37,473 bases of DNA from Chlorobium sp. (GTDB taxonomy: Bacteria; Bacteroidota; Chlorobiia; Chlorobiales; Chlorobiaceae): contig SZXX01000019.1 in the NCBI GenBank assembly GCA_005843825.1, forward strand, positions 1 to 37,473. Direction: 5' to 3'. How positions within the stretch are numbered: position 1 is the first letter of the stretch; the number at the start of each line of letters is the position of its first letter. The notes under the pieces were generated by a model that saw only the letters and a list, made by a program, of their open reading frames with translations, made no database searches and was not told the origin of the DNA. Made by a program: the position numbers and the translations under genes. Shown piece after piece: positions 1 to 8,609 of this stretch.

Positions 1-1
1 T

Positions 2-115
2 TTTAACCGGACAGTAGTGAATAGTGATATTGTCTTGGGTAAAATAGGCGAAATTGATATTCAACGCCTATCTCGCATCAAACAAAGATTGGCAAATTGT
101 ATACAAGAACCATAA
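2..115 (+). CDS. 3' end of a gene entering from the left edge, possibly a PemK/MazF-type toxin
   Basis: An open frame runs from the window edge to a TAA at 113-115 and encodes the last 37 residues of a protein. The segment with SDIVLGKIGEID followed by a basic stretch is reminiscent of the C-terminal strand and helix of PemK/MazF-like endoribonuclease toxins, where a 'xKIxTID' pattern precedes the last helix. This is a resemblance only: the catalytic part lies outside the window. A toxin gene here would fit the toxin-antitoxin and Wadjet genes that follow. It could equally be the tail of an unrelated small protein. Confidence 0.4.
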   Translation, partial: FNRTVVNSDIVLGKIGEIDIQRLSRIKQRLANCIQEP

Positions 116-164
116 CCAGTTGCTACAGGGGATAAGTATTCCGGTGAATGTGTACCAGAACCTG

Positions 165-345
165 TCAAACCCTTCCCAAAGCCCCAAGCGCCTCAACCAG
201 CCACTTAAACCCAATCTTCTCCTGCTCCAGCCGTATTTGAGAGCCCAAATCATTTAGACGCAACTGATCATAAAACGCGCTCTCTTCAGTGGTCAGTCGC
301 GTGAGTATCCCTGTTTCAGGGGATGGTTCAACGCCCCAAAGCGTT
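165..345 (-). pseudogene. 3' fragment of a second jetD copy (Wadjet nuclease C-terminus)
   Basis: The minus-strand frame ending at 165 encodes about 60 residues nearly identical to the C-terminus of the intact JetD at 1205-2380 (shared stretch [11 protein letters not shown], then [16 protein letters not shown], ending in VEAL plus a slightly different tail). Upstream of about position 345 the similarity stops and the frame continues into unrelated sequence. The N-terminal domain and the Toprim acidic residues are therefore absent. Substitutions relative to the intact gene are both silent and replacement, which suggests a remnant of a diverged jetD allele rather than a very recent copy. It lies in the same orientation as the intact gene. 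Confidence 0.85.
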
Positions 346-352
346 CGATGTT
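190..352 (-). repeat. Direct repeat copy A (jetD 3' end)
   Basis: About 163 bp aligns without gaps to 1221-1383 at an offset of 1031 bp. I count roughly 16 mismatches by eye, about 90 percent identity, with a core near 217-289 that is almost identical. The two copies bracket the toxin-antitoxin pair. Confidence 0.85.
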
Positions 353-378
353 TTCTGTTTCGGGCTGATGTGTGTGTT

Positions 379-406
379 TTGATGGCCTGAAATTGTTTGC
401 TATAAT
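379..406 (+). promoter_or_regulatory. Sigma-70 type promoter of the toxin-antitoxin operon
   Basis: A -35 like TTGATG (379-384) is followed after 16 bp by a perfect TATAAT (401-406). The -10 is preceded by TGC, which makes an extended -10 element. It points toward the antitoxin gene starting at 561 and predicts a transcript start near 413 with a leader of about 150 nt. Confidence 0.6.
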
Positions 407-411
407 TAGAA

Positions 412-427
412 GTCAAGTTGTTTTGAC
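412..427. promoter_or_regulatory. Inverted repeat over the transcription start; candidate antitoxin operator
   Basis: GTCAA and TTGAC arms flank a 6-bp centre, six bases downstream of the TATAAT box. Type II antitoxins usually repress their own promoter by binding such palindromes at or near the start site. The operator role is inferred from position. Confidence 0.4.
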
Positions 428-560
428 AAGGCAAGCACTGATCAAGAGTTAATGAACTGACGATGCACGAGCGATCATGACTCCGGTTCTGTGTTTAACT
501 TTGGGGACGTCGTTTTTTTGTGTACTGTTAAAGGAAATCATAATCAAAGGAGCGTCCACC

Positions 561-791
561 ATGTCCGCACTGCTAGTCGAGTTGGAGCAAAAAGCAACTA
601 CGCTTTCTCCTGATGAGCGAGCACATCTTGCCGAAGTATTGTTAGAGTCGCTACGCGACACTTCGTTGGCCGATATTGAGAAAGAATGGGAACATGAAAT
701 TGAGAGCCGTGTAGCTGCCTTCGATAGAGGCGAGTTGCCGACATATTCTGCAGAGGACGTTTTTGCCGAAGCAAGGCGCATGTCTAGGTGA
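561..791 (+). CDS. Addiction-module antitoxin (unstable antitoxin family, PF09720-like)
   Basis: The 76-residue acidic protein has the pattern of the 'addiction module component' antitoxins: an N-terminal LSPDERAHLAEVLLESL helix followed by a W-containing helix (EKEWEHEIESR) and an acidic C-terminal region that in relatives wraps the toxin. It is expected to neutralise the ParE-type protein encoded immediately downstream and to repress the operon. The start at 561 is chosen because AAAGGAG lies 8 nt upstream; an in-frame start at 477 would add a hydrophobic extension with no ribosome binding site. The stop codon overlaps the toxin start by 4 nt (GTGA), typical of coupled translation in such modules. 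Confidence 0.85.
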   Translation: MSALLVELEQKATTLSPDERAHLAEVLLESLRDTSLADIEKEWEHEIESRVAAFDRGELPTYSAEDVFAEARRMSR

Positions 792-1093
792 AACGTGCAC
801 GTTTTATCGCAGCAGCGCGCCAGGAATTTTTTGCCGCGATTTCTTACTATAACGAAGTCCAACCCGGTTTTGGTTCAAGCTTCAGTGACGCAGTCGAGGA
901 AGCTTCTGCCAGAGCATTGGCCTTTCCACTTTCAGGTTCTCCGTCTGTTTCAAATACACGCAGAGTGATCCTCAAGGGTTTTCCCTTTGCACTTTTTTAC
1001 CGTCCCGAAGGCGATGGTGTGGTCATTTTCGCCGTTTCACATCATGCGCGACGTCCCGGCTACTGGACAGACCGCACACGTGACCGCTACTAA
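788..1093 (+). CDS. RelE/ParE-family toxin
   Basis: The 101-residue protein fits the ParE/RelE superfamily: an N-terminal FIAAARQEFFAAISYY helix, a second helix with the GFGSSFSDAVEEA pattern, and C-terminal strands containing FPFALFYRPEGD and VVIFAVSHHARRPGYW. The RR-P-YW ending is common in ParE-like toxins that pair with PF09720 antitoxins. Whether it poisons gyrase (ParE) or cleaves mRNA (RelE) cannot be read from the sequence. The start is a GTG overlapping the antitoxin stop. The gene ends about 110 bp before the 3' end of jetD, which converges on it. It looks intact. Confidence 0.85.
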   Translation: MKRARFIAAARQEFFAAISYYNEVQPGFGSSFSDAVEEASARALAFPLSGSPSVSNTRRVILKGFPFALFYRPEGDGVVIFAVSHHARRPGYWTDRTRDRY

Positions 1094-1204
1094 CCCATTT
1101 ATTAACACGGACGCCAGCGACTAAAGAGGTGGTTGAATATTGGCATTGTTGGGTCAATCGGGGGTATGATATTTTAATTGTGTTGAGCTATATTCACTTC
1201 GAAC

Positions 1205-2380
1205 TCACACCCTCTTCAAAGCCTCAACCAGCCATTCAAACCCAATCTTCTCCTGCTCCAGCCGTATTTGAGAGCCCAAATCATTTAGACGCAACTGATC
1301 ATAAAACGCGCTCTCTTCAGCCGTCAGCCGCGTGAGGATGCCAGTTTCGGGAGATGGTTCAAAGCCCCAGAGCACTTGATGTTCTATCAGCGTTTGTTGA
1401 TCCATCAGAAAAGAGGCCGTATGGGGAAAGAATCCCCGAAGCTGGTTGAGGATGGCGAATCCATGGGTATCAATGTCTCCCCAGTAATGGATGTTCCGTT
1501 CACCCAGCCAGTCAACTCCTCTGAAATTCTCAAAACCATAGCCGGCTCCGAAAATTACCATAGCGTCGGGAACCTGGGGAAAGGCAAGAAAGTTGATTTC
1601 GTTTTCGGTGATGAAAACCTTGGTAACCGCTATCTCCAGTTTTGCAAAAGTTGCCTGTGTCACCGTGATATCCTGGTCGGTTTCCGTCTGCAACTGCGCC
1701 AGTTTCGGGTCAAGGATTCGGAATCGCACCCGCAGGGGTTTATCCCGAAAACCATAACGGCGGCAGAACCCTCCAGCTCCTGTGGCTGTTGTATCGATCT
1801 TCTCCGGTGAAAGGACGAGATCAAAAAGCTCCCCGAGCACACCTCGTTGTCCTTCAATAAACTTGCTGTGTATCCCCGGCAGGTCGATCTGTCGGAGATA
1901 TATGCCAGGCCGGGGATGCTTCCGCAGCCATGCGACAAGTTCCAACAAGCGGGGCCACTGCTCAGCCAGCTCCAGGGCGCGCAGAGGTCGTTTTACCAGC
2001 CATGAGAGCAGTTCAGGTTGATGGTCGCGGGTCAGTGCGACGAGGGCTGCAAACTGTTCTGCAGCAAGTCGTTTGCCAATAAGCCCAAGAGCATCATCGA
2101 GTGAGTCGATCCAGATTTCCGCCGGAATTTCATTTGCTCCCAGAATGCGATGATTGATGCTGCGCCATACAATCCGATAATGTTTTGCTGGGCCCGACAG
2201 CCGGGCAATCCAGTCTCGCACCTCTGAAAATGAGTCGCTTAACTGCCGGGAGTCCGGCCCTTTCAGCGTCAAACGCCGGGGGAATATCTCTTCACCGCCA
2301 GTCAGGGTGGAGAGGAGTAAGCCCCGATCCCAAAGTTTTTGAACCTGAGCCTTGAGTTCTGCAGGAGTTGTCCAGTTCAT
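1205..2380 (-). CDS. jetD: Wadjet system nuclease subunit JetD (DUF3322-DUF2220)
   Basis: The 391-residue protein has the DUF3322 N-terminal half (about 1-190) and a DUF2220 Toprim-type C-terminal half (about 200-391). The metal-binding acidic residues of the Toprim fold are visible: a glutamate in ITENEINF (E259 or E261) and the GDIDTHG motif (D302, D304). JetD is the topoisomerase VI/Spo11-like nuclease that cuts small circular DNA such as plasmids after the JetABC motor has extruded it. It is the last gene of the operon; its ATG overlaps the jetC stop by 4 nt. Its final about 180 bp is duplicated near 165-352. The gene is full length and no inactivating change is seen. Confidence 0.92.
   Translation of the reverse strand: MNWTTPAELKAQVQKLWDRGLLLSTLTGGEEIFPRRLTLKGPDSRQLSDSFSEVRDWIARLSGPAKHYRIVWRSINHRILGANEIPAEIWIDSLDDALGLIGKRLAAEQFAALVALTRDHQPELLSWLVKRPLRALELAEQWPRLLELVAWLRKHPRPGIYLRQIDLPGIHSKFIEGQRGVLGELFDLVLSPEKIDTTATGAGGFCRRYGFRDKPLRVRFRILDPKLAQLQTETDQDITVTQATFAKLEIAVTKVFITENEINFLAFPQVPDAMVIFGAGYGFENFRGVDWLGERNIHYWGDIDTHGFAILNQLRGFFPHTASFLMDQQTLIEHQVLWGFEPSPETGILTRLTAEESAFYDQLRLNDLGSQIRLEQEKIGFEWLVEALKRV
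1221..1383 (-). repeat. Direct repeat copy B (3' end of intact jetD)
   Basis: This is the partner of 190-352 in the same orientation and forms the coding end of the intact jetD gene. The 868 bp between the copies carry the toxin-antitoxin genes, their promoter and about 130 bp on the jetD side. Confidence 0.85.
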
Positions 2381-5300
2381 TCAAGCGCCTTCTCTTTCTC
2401 GGCGCGATACTCCTCGATGGTGAGGTTGCGCAACACCGAGCAGCGCCCCTCCTGATTGTGAACAAACCCGACGCTGGAGACATACGGCTCTATGATATGG
2501 ATTTTCTGCAATGGTGTAACAATCAGCAGTTGCAGGTTGAGCTGGGCAAAGAGTTGCAGGCCGTACTGGGCCGATTCATCAGAACCTCGTCCAAAGGCCT
2601 CGTCGATGACCACAAAGCGGAACGACCGGGAGCGAACCGCGCCCCACTCCAGACCGAACTGATAGGCCAGGCTGGCGGCAAGCACAGTATAGGCGAGCTT
2701 CTCCTTCTGTCCTCCGGATTTCCCCCCCGAATCAGCGTAGTGTTCATGTTCACTGTCGTCTTCCCGCCACCGTTCGCTGGCTGCAAAGACAAACCAGTTG
2801 CGCACATCAGTGACTTTTGCTGTCCAGCGCCGATCCAGGTCAGCATGCTCATTTCGGCCACGGAATCGATCGATGATTCGCCGCACCTGGAGAAATTTTG
2901 CTTCGGAATACTGCGCGTCATCCGAACCGGTCAAACTCCCTTCAGTGCAGGCACGAAGCTCTGACTGAAAGTCACGAATGTCAGCATCGAGGTTTATTTG
3001 TACTTCGAGGGTGATGTATCGGCCGGCATTGAAGTCGATTTGCGTAAGTGATTCATTGAGTCGGGTAATGCGTTCCTTTATAGTCTCCCGCTCGCGAGCC
3101 AGTTGTGATTGAAAGTTGGCAACCTCACGGATGGTATTCTCGTTGAGCAGCTCTTTGAACCGTCCCTCAAAGCGAGGCAGATCATCTGCATGGAGTTGAT
3201 CAAACATCGAACGATATTCCGGTCCGGTAGCAATGTTGACATCCACCTCACGAGTTTCCAGTTTCCACTCTTCCTTGTATTCGGTCATCGCCCTGATAAT
3301 CTTTTCGCTCAGTCGGGAGAGCTTCCTGTCCTCGGTGTCGATCTTTGTCTGCAGCCAGTCACGCATCTCACGCTCGCGATTGTCGCACGTTTCAATCGTC
3401 AGCGTCTGTTCGCCGAGAGCTTGCACACGCATGGCTTCAAGCATGGCGAAACGCGCGGCATGTTCTGGCCCGGCTTCTGACAGCAGTGTATGCGTCTGCG
3501 CCTGCAACTCCATGATGACAGTGATCTTCTGCTCAATCTTTGAGCGTTTATCCTTCCTTTCGTCAAGTTTCCGCTCGGTTTCCTGCAGTTCCTCTTCCAG
3601 CTCGGCAAGTTGGGCGGTCAGGGTTTGCAGAAGGTTTGAGGTTGCCTCAAGATCACGCTTTTCCTTTTCCAGCCTGGCGATGGCAACTGCGAGAGGCTGC
3701 CAGTCGAGATCGCGGAAATCCGGATATTCGTCAAGTTTGGAGAGTATCGTCAGGCGTTCTTTGAGTGTCGTTTGCTCTTGCTGCAGTCTGCTCATGCGGC
3801 CCGCGAGTTCGGCAAGTTCTTTTTTCTGAAGTTTGGCCTTCTCTTCCAGTGCAGCGATTTTCTGGGCATTGCTCCATCCAAGCACGTAGCGGCTTCGGTC
3901 GTCAATCCGGTGGCGGTCATCCTTTTCGTGGCGTTCACCCGGCGACTTGATCTGACCGGCCAGGGTTATGGCTTTTTTCTCCCTACGGAACTCTTCCTGG
4001 CTCATGCAGCAAACCAGATCGAAACGCCAGGCAACTTCATGTTCCAGCCAGTCAAAGAAAGGTGAATCGGCTTTTATTGCGAGTTTGTGCGCCAGCGAAT
4101 CCGGATGGTCTGGCATCTGTTCACTGCGAGAGCGCTGACGTACCCGAAAATAGACCAGACGACCTTTCAGATTTGTATGCTCCACCCATTCCGCCACCTT
4201 CAGGTAGTGATGGTCAGGCACCAGCAGCGAAAGACCGAAGTTGCGGAGCACTCGTTCAATGGCTCCTTCCCAGACCTGATCTTCCTCACGAACCTGAAGC
4301 AGCTCACCGGCAAACGGCATCTCAGCTTCCGCGATATTCAGGGCCTGACAGAGCGAGCGCCGCATTGCAACCTGTTTTTCGTCTATATTGCTCAGGCGGG
4401 CTTTCAAACCCTTGATCTCGGTTGTCAGTTGTTCATGCTCATAGCGTCTCTGGGTAAAGAGAACTCCCGCCTCATTGAGATCGTTTTGAACTCTTGCTTC
4501 AGCTTCAGCAGTGGCTTCGTGCATGGCTGAGTGGCCGCTGCTCTGAAGATGAAACTCCTCAGCGTTCGTCGCAGGATGCTCACCAAGCAAACGTGCAAGT
4601 TCCCCATATCGGGTCGCTTTCTGATTGCGCCGTTCAAGATCATCCTGTTTCTGCCGAATCTCTGCATCAATAATCTCGATACGGTCACCGCCGTTTTCGG
4701 CGATGGTTCGGCGAAGCTCACGATCACGTCCCTGTTGGGTGCGGCGATCTTCTTCCAGTCGTTCGATGGTGATATGGTGACGGCTCAACTCTTCATACAG
4801 CGAGGAAAGACGTTTTTCCAGTAATCCCAGCTTGAGCGATGCAAACCAGGGACGAAGGGAATCGCGAGAGGCCCGCAACGCTTCCGCTGTTCGGGCCATA
4901 GTCTGGTGGTTTTCGCAATCAGCCACCAGAGGCCCCAGCATCTCTATTTGCCGCTTTGCTTTGAGGACGGCTTCGTGAGCCCGGTTGAGATCTTCGAAAT
5001 GCTGGATAAGGGCGGCAATACGTGGCTCGACAGTAAATGGTTCCAGCATGTGTAGACGCACGAAATCGGTCAGGTTTCCTACCGACTTGAGCGATACGGT
5101 TTGATGAAACAGATCCAGTGCCTGCTCATTTTCTATGCCGAAGCGCCGTCGGAACCAAGCACCGTAAGGTGGAAAGCTTTCGAACAACTCCACTCCCGAC
5201 CCGCGCAGGCGCTTGCGCAGAGTCCCGATTTCAGTGCCAAATGCAGAAAAATCGGCAGCGATGGAGAGATCGCCTTCATAAGCAGCATAAAAACGGGCTG

Positions 5301-5742
5301 GCTGTGTGGTATCCTTCATCGAGAAGACTTGCGCCAAAGTCACGGTCTTGTCGTACCCTTCGTTATGAAAGACGCCGAGAATCACCGAATAACTGTTGGA
5401 TTCGCGCAGAGCGACCGGTTTGGCACCGCCACCAAGGCTTTCCTGACGCTCCGACTTGAAATAACCCAGCACGTAAGAGCGAAGCGTGCGTTCACGGTTA
5501 TCTGCCCCTGCTGCTTTATTATAGGCAATACGCTGGCTTGGTACAAGTAAGGTTGTTACGGCATCGACCAGTGTCGATTTTCCGGACCCGATATCCCCAG
5601 TGAGGAGTCCATTTTTTCCGCCCAGCCGTAATGTCCAGACCCGTCCATCAAAGGTGCCCCAGTTGAAAACCTCCAGACGCTGCAGACGAAAGCCAGCCAG
5701 ACGGTCATCACCAATAAATCCAAATTCAAGGGCCTCACTCAT
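2377..5742 (-). CDS. jetC: Wadjet SMC-like ATPase JetC
   Basis: The 1121-residue protein is a MukB-like SMC ATPase. A Walker A motif GDIGSGKST sits at about 49-57, a long coiled-coil-rich middle spans about 270-900, and the C-terminal head carries the ABC signature [10 protein letters not shown] near 1009 and the Walker B VVIDEAF near 1044. Two such heads dimerise and drive ATP-dependent DNA loop extrusion with JetA and JetB. The N-terminus is ambiguous: two adjacent ATGs at 5745 and 5742 follow GGAG, with 7 nt spacing to the second, so 5742 is chosen. Either way the gene overlaps the jetB stop by several bases. An upstream in-frame start at 5853 would run deep into jetB and is unlikely. Confidence 0.92.
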   Translation of the reverse strand: MSEALEFGFIGDDRLAGFRLQRLEVFNWGTFDGRVWTLRLGGKNGLLTGDIGSGKSTLVDAVTTLLVPSQRIAYNKAAGADNRERTLRSYVLGYFKSERQESLGGGAKPVALRESNSYSVILGVFHNEGYDKTVTLAQVFSMKDTTQPARFYAAYEGDLSIAADFSAFGTEIGTLRKRLRGSGVELFESFPPYGAWFRRRFGIENEQALDLFHQTVSLKSVGNLTDFVRLHMLEPFTVEPRIAALIQHFEDLNRAHEAVLKAKRQIEMLGPLVADCENHQTMARTAEALRASRDSLRPWFASLKLGLLEKRLSSLYEELSRHHITIERLEEDRRTQQGRDRELRRTIAENGGDRIEIIDAEIRQKQDDLERRNQKATRYGELARLLGEHPATNAEEFHLQSSGHSAMHEATAEAEARVQNDLNEAGVLFTQRRYEHEQLTTEIKGLKARLSNIDEKQVAMRRSLCQALNIAEAEMPFAGELLQVREEDQVWEGAIERVLRNFGLSLLVPDHHYLKVAEWVEHTNLKGRLVYFRVRQRSRSEQMPDHPDSLAHKLAIKADSPFFDWLEHEVAWRFDLVCCMSQEEFRREKKAITLAGQIKSPGERHEKDDRHRIDDRSRYVLGWSNAQKIAALEEKAKLQKKELAELAGRMSRLQQEQTTLKERLTILSKLDEYPDFRDLDWQPLAVAIARLEKEKRDLEATSNLLQTLTAQLAELEEELQETERKLDERKDKRSKIEQKITVIMELQAQTHTLLSEAGPEHAARFAMLEAMRVQALGEQTLTIETCDNREREMRDWLQTKIDTEDRKLSRLSEKIIRAMTEYKEEWKLETREVDVNIATGPEYRSMFDQLHADDLPRFEGRFKELLNENTIREVANFQSQLARERETIKERITRLNESLTQIDFNAGRYITLEVQINLDADIRDFQSELRACTEGSLTGSDDAQYSEAKFLQVRRIIDRFRGRNEHADLDRRWTAKVTDVRNWFVFAASERWREDDSEHEHYADSGGKSGGQKEKLAYTVLAASLAYQFGLEWGAVRSRSFRFVVIDEAFGRGSDESAQYGLQLFAQLNLQLLIVTPLQKIHIIEPYVSSVGFVHNQEGRCSVLRNLTIEEYRAEKEKALE

Positions 5743-6370
5743 CATTTTTCTCCATCGGTTGTGCAGGTCGCTGCAGGTATTCGTCGAGGCGTTGATCAAA
5801 ATCGGCCAGCCACTGGGCGTCGATAAACGCCTTGATAATCCTGCGGACTTCAATCATCTGCCGTTCGCCCCTCAAACGGCGGATAAAACCAAGCTCGGCG
5901 ATTTTATTCAACGAGGCATCGACCTGGTCGATCAACTTGACCTCATTGCTGGCAGCGGGGAGGAAAATCCGGATCAGTTCAACTACCTCATCCCGTGAAA
6001 GAATCAGGCGTGTATCTCCGGCACCGGCATCAAATTCAGCAAGTTTTTTACGCAGCAGTGCCAACAGCAGGCTGACAGGGTAACTGAGTTGCCTCCTTGC
6101 CATAAGGCGGGGAGTGGTGTTTGTGCTTTCTGCTCCGGTTTCAGACTGAGAACATAAAAAAGCGTATCCTTCGGCCTCATCGACAATCAATTCCAGACCA
6201 AGCACCGCGACGTAATCCCTCACACCAGCCAGCTGGTTGAGTAAAGCGCTCCATAATAACTGGTTATCCTCCTCGTAAATAACGCCTTTCAAAAGGGGGA
6301 TCACGACAGTAGAGAGTTCCTGGGTCGGATACAACGGACGGGAAGTAACAATCTCTGTATGGTTCATCAT
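5735..6370 (-). CDS. jetB: Wadjet KITE-like subunit JetB (DUF4194)
   Basis: The 211-residue protein matches DUF4194 in size, in winged-helix-like content and in its position between the DUF3375 protein and the SMC ATPase. In Wadjet it is the MukE-like (KITE) subunit bridging kleisin JetA and ATPase JetC. The start at 6370 overlaps the jetA stop by one base (TGATG); a second ATG follows directly at 6367. A longer frame starting at 6436 would overlap jetA by 67 nt and is less likely. The C-terminus ends in an acidic MEKNDE tail overlapping jetC. Confidence 0.88.
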   Translation of the reverse strand: MMNHTEIVTSRPLYPTQELSTVVIPLLKGVIYEEDNQLLWSALLNQLAGVRDYVAVLGLELIVDEAEGYAFLCSQSETGAESTNTTPRLMARRQLSYPVSLLLALLRKKLAEFDAGAGDTRLILSRDEVVELIRIFLPAASNEVKLIDQVDASLNKIAELGFIRRLRGERQMIEVRRIIKAFIDAQWLADFDQRLDEYLQRPAQPMEKNDE

Positions 6371-7815
6371 CAGTTTCTTAATAAAATAATACGTGGCAAG
6401 GTTGCCTGCTTGGTTATACCCGTCACGCTCTGCCACTTTACATCTTCCTCTGCTCCCTCATCCACCGCCGTCCGGGGCCATTCCCCTGCAAGTTGCAGAT
6501 AGGCAACCAGTTCAGCCAACCCATTACGCAGCGGATGACGCACAACCACCTCCCCAATGGTGATCTGGCTGTGCATTTGAAGTTCCATGCGGATATTTCT
6601 GAGCAGCTCGGCCCTGTCGACAACAACCTGGGCGTAAAGAACTGTGGTATCGATTTCAGCATCACCTTCATCCAGAGCGATGCCTGCAATCAACGGTTTG
6701 AATGGAGGACGATAAAGGGCTCTTTCAAAAGGTAGTTCGATAACCGTCGTGGAGCCGTCAAGAGGCATGAAGTCACCTGGAGGGAGATCGTCGCGTAAAT
6801 CAAGGGCATGGGTTTCGACCTCATGCAGGATGTCCATGATGCGGCGGTTCTCAAGCCACGCCTTGTCATCGAGAAACCTGCGCAACTGTTCAGAGAGTCG
6901 GGCCACAGTCCGCTGAGTATGTTCTCCGGCCTCCAGCCAGTCGTAGTGAACCCGTCGCAGACGGGTATCGGGACGCATCGAAATGATCGGCGGCAAGGCC
7001 AGCACCTCTTCCAGAAGCAGGCTCAACTCCTCTTGGCGGGACTGGGACATGAGAAAATCCCAGAATGCCCTAAAACTCTTCCCCTGATCCGAATCGGCGA
7101 TAGCATCACGTTCTCCCATGATCTCTTCAAGCAGTGCTCCCTTGGCGCCCTCCCAGAGTGCAATGCGTTCACGAACCCGGCGATCGAGCTTGCGGAAGTT
7201 ATGTTCCACCTCGCGAAAATCGGTCAACAATTCACGTGCCAGTTGCAGAAACTGCTGAAAACGATCCTTCAGGCCGGTATCATCCAGAAGCGATATCTCT
7301 CCGGCAAGAATGCGGGCAATTTCTGCATCAATATCGTCACGGCGCTTTTGCAGTTCCGCAATCCGAACTTCAGGGTCGGCCTGGCTTCCCATACTCATTT
7401 GACGCAACAGTTCAAATAAGGTCAGAAGTCGCGACTCAGTCCCGACAAAAGCTCGTTCATTCAACCCCTCCAGCCAGGCCAGTGCCTTTTCAGTTGCCGC
7501 AGTCAGATCAAAGTGAGGTTCATCAGTACCGTCCTGATAGAATTTACGCAGCCATCCCTTCTCGTTATCAGCCCACTCATTCAGGTAGTTTTGCGCAGTA
7601 CCCGGAAACTGATCGGCACCGAGCTGCTGGCGCAAGGCAAACAATTCATCTTCAAGCGCCTCGACCAGATCTGCCTGTGAGAGGATCCGCACATTGGGAA
7701 CAATAAAAACCCGATGCAGAAAACCAGCTACCAGCGGTGCATGCTGGGCGCACAATAATCGCCATGCCGGGTGGTTCTGACGGAGCAGGTTCAGAGTGGA
7801 GTAGTCGAGAGCCAT
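6370..7815 (-). CDS. jetA: Wadjet kleisin-like subunit JetA (DUF3375)
   Basis: The 481-residue protein has the features of DUF3375/JetA: the N-terminal LLRQNHPAWRLLCAQHAPLVAGFL segment, the repeated RIAELQKRRDDIDAEIARIL helix near 160-180, and a C-terminal winged-helix region with PLRNGLAELVAYLQLA. It is the MukF-like kleisin that links the JetC heads. As the first gene of the operon it sets the transcription start; no strong Shine-Dalgarno is seen before the ATG. Only about 37 bp separate it from the ftsE terminator, so the promoter must lie in or overlap that terminator. The gene set DUF3375, DUF4194, SMC ATPase and DUF3322-DUF2220 corresponds to Wadjet type I as I recall it. Confidence 0.92.
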   Translation of the reverse strand: MALDYSTLNLLRQNHPAWRLLCAQHAPLVAGFLHRVFIVPNVRILSQADLVEALEDELFALRQQLGADQFPGTAQNYLNEWADNEKGWLRKFYQDGTDEPHFDLTAATEKALAWLEGLNERAFVGTESRLLTLFELLRQMSMGSQADPEVRIAELQKRRDDIDAEIARILAGEISLLDDTGLKDRFQQFLQLARELLTDFREVEHNFRKLDRRVRERIALWEGAKGALLEEIMGERDAIADSDQGKSFRAFWDFLMSQSRQEELSLLLEEVLALPPIISMRPDTRLRRVHYDWLEAGEHTQRTVARLSEQLRRFLDDKAWLENRRIMDILHEVETHALDLRDDLPPGDFMPLDGSTTVIELPFERALYRPPFKPLIAGIALDEGDAEIDTTVLYAQVVVDRAELLRNIRMELQMHSQITIGEVVVRHPLRNGLAELVAYLQLAGEWPRTAVDEGAEEDVKWQSVTGITKQATLPRIILLRN

Positions 7816-7852
7816 TAAGTTTTTCAGCAGCGGCTAACCATTGATTCTGGAG

Positions 7853-7875
7853 AAAAAAGTCCCGCTGAAAGCGGG
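7853..7875 (-). terminator. Intrinsic terminator after ftsE
   Basis: Read on the minus strand, CCCGCT and AGCGGG arms flank a 3-nt loop, followed by AC and six T residues. It lies 30 bp past the ftsE stop and about 38 bp before jetA, so it should stop ftsE-operon transcripts before they enter the Wadjet genes. Confidence 0.75.
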
Positions 7876-7904
7876 CTGGATTCGATGGTAAATATAAAAG
7901 ATAA

Positions 7905-8609
7905 TCATGGTGTGTTACAAACCGCCGGTCTGAACCCGGTTGCTGAGGGCTCCATGGTTGTTTCCTCAAGGTTCAGCCCGGTAATTTGCAACGTTCTGAA
8001 AGGGGAGTGACGAACCAGTTCGTAATCATGGGTGCCGATAAGGACAATGATGCCCTTCTGATTAATTCTTTTCAGATACTCAAGGATTTCAAGCGATGTG
8101 TCAGGGTCGAGGTTTCCCGTCGGTTCATCTGCCAGAATAACCAGTGGCTCGCGGACAAGTGCCCGTGCTATTGAAATTCTCTGCTGTTCTCCACCCGACA
8201 GGCCGAGGGGCATCAGTTTCGCGGCATGTTCAAGACCGACACTCTCAAGCGCATGCATCACTTTGTCCTTGATAAGTTTGTCCTTCGTACCCGTTACCTG
8301 CAGCACAAAAGCCAGATTATCGTACACATTGCGGTCTTCGAGCAGCCGGAAGTCCTGGAATACAATTCCAAGCTTTCTGCGCAGGAGCGGGATTTGCCGC
8401 TTTTTAATCGTGCGTGAACTGAATCCTGCAACCCTGATCTCTCCTTTTTTCGGACGGATATCCATATAGAGCGACTTGAGCAGAGTCGTTTTCCCGCTTC
8501 CGCTTTTGCCCACAATATAGACAAGCTCTCCTGGCTGAATGGTAAGGTTCAGGTTTTGGAACACCGGCTTTTTATTCAGCTCAAGGTCAACGTTGATAAA
8601 TGAGATCAT
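7905..8609 (-). CDS. ftsE: Cell-division ATP-binding protein FtsE
   Basis: The 234-residue ABC ATPase carries Walker A GKSGSGKTT (about 34-42), the Q-loop region VFQDFRLL, the signature LSGGEQQR and Walker B VILADEPTGNLDP, with the PTGNLDP wording typical of FtsE/LolD-type ATPases. FtsE with the membrane protein FtsX couples the divisome to peptidoglycan hydrolase activation at the septum. No ftsX lies in this window, so the partner must be elsewhere or this is a related FtsE-like ATPase. The start overlaps the pdxA stop by one base (TAATG), implying translational coupling. The last 25 or so residues extend beyond the usual ABC fold and end in VCNTP. Confidence 0.85.
   Translation of the reverse strand: MISFINVDLELNKKPVFQNLNLTIQPGELVYIVGKSGSGKTTLLKSLYMDIRPKKGEIRVAGFSSRTIKKRQIPLLRRKLGIVFQDFRLLEDRNVYDNLAFVLQVTGTKDKLIKDKVMHALESVGLEHAAKLMPLGLSGGEQQRISIARALVREPLVILADEPTGNLDPDTSLEILEYLKRINQKGIIVLIGTHDYELVRHSPFRTLQITGLNLEETTMEPSATGFRPAVCNTP

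Noticed and set aside
477-560. In-frame N-terminal extension of the antitoxin
   Set aside because: Has no ribosome binding site, adds a hydrophobic cysteine-containing stretch foreign to the family, while the ATG at 561 has AAAGGAG at 8 nt.
3233-3829. Long plus-strand open frame opposite jetC
   Set aside because: Serine/cysteine/arginine-rich, low-complexity translation caused by codon bias of the real jetC frame on the other strand; no motif or ribosome site.
2377-5742. JetC as chromosomal MukB or SbcC
   Set aside because: Neighbouring DUF3375, DUF4194 and DUF3322-DUF2220 genes define a Wadjet set; MukF/MukE or SbcD are not present.
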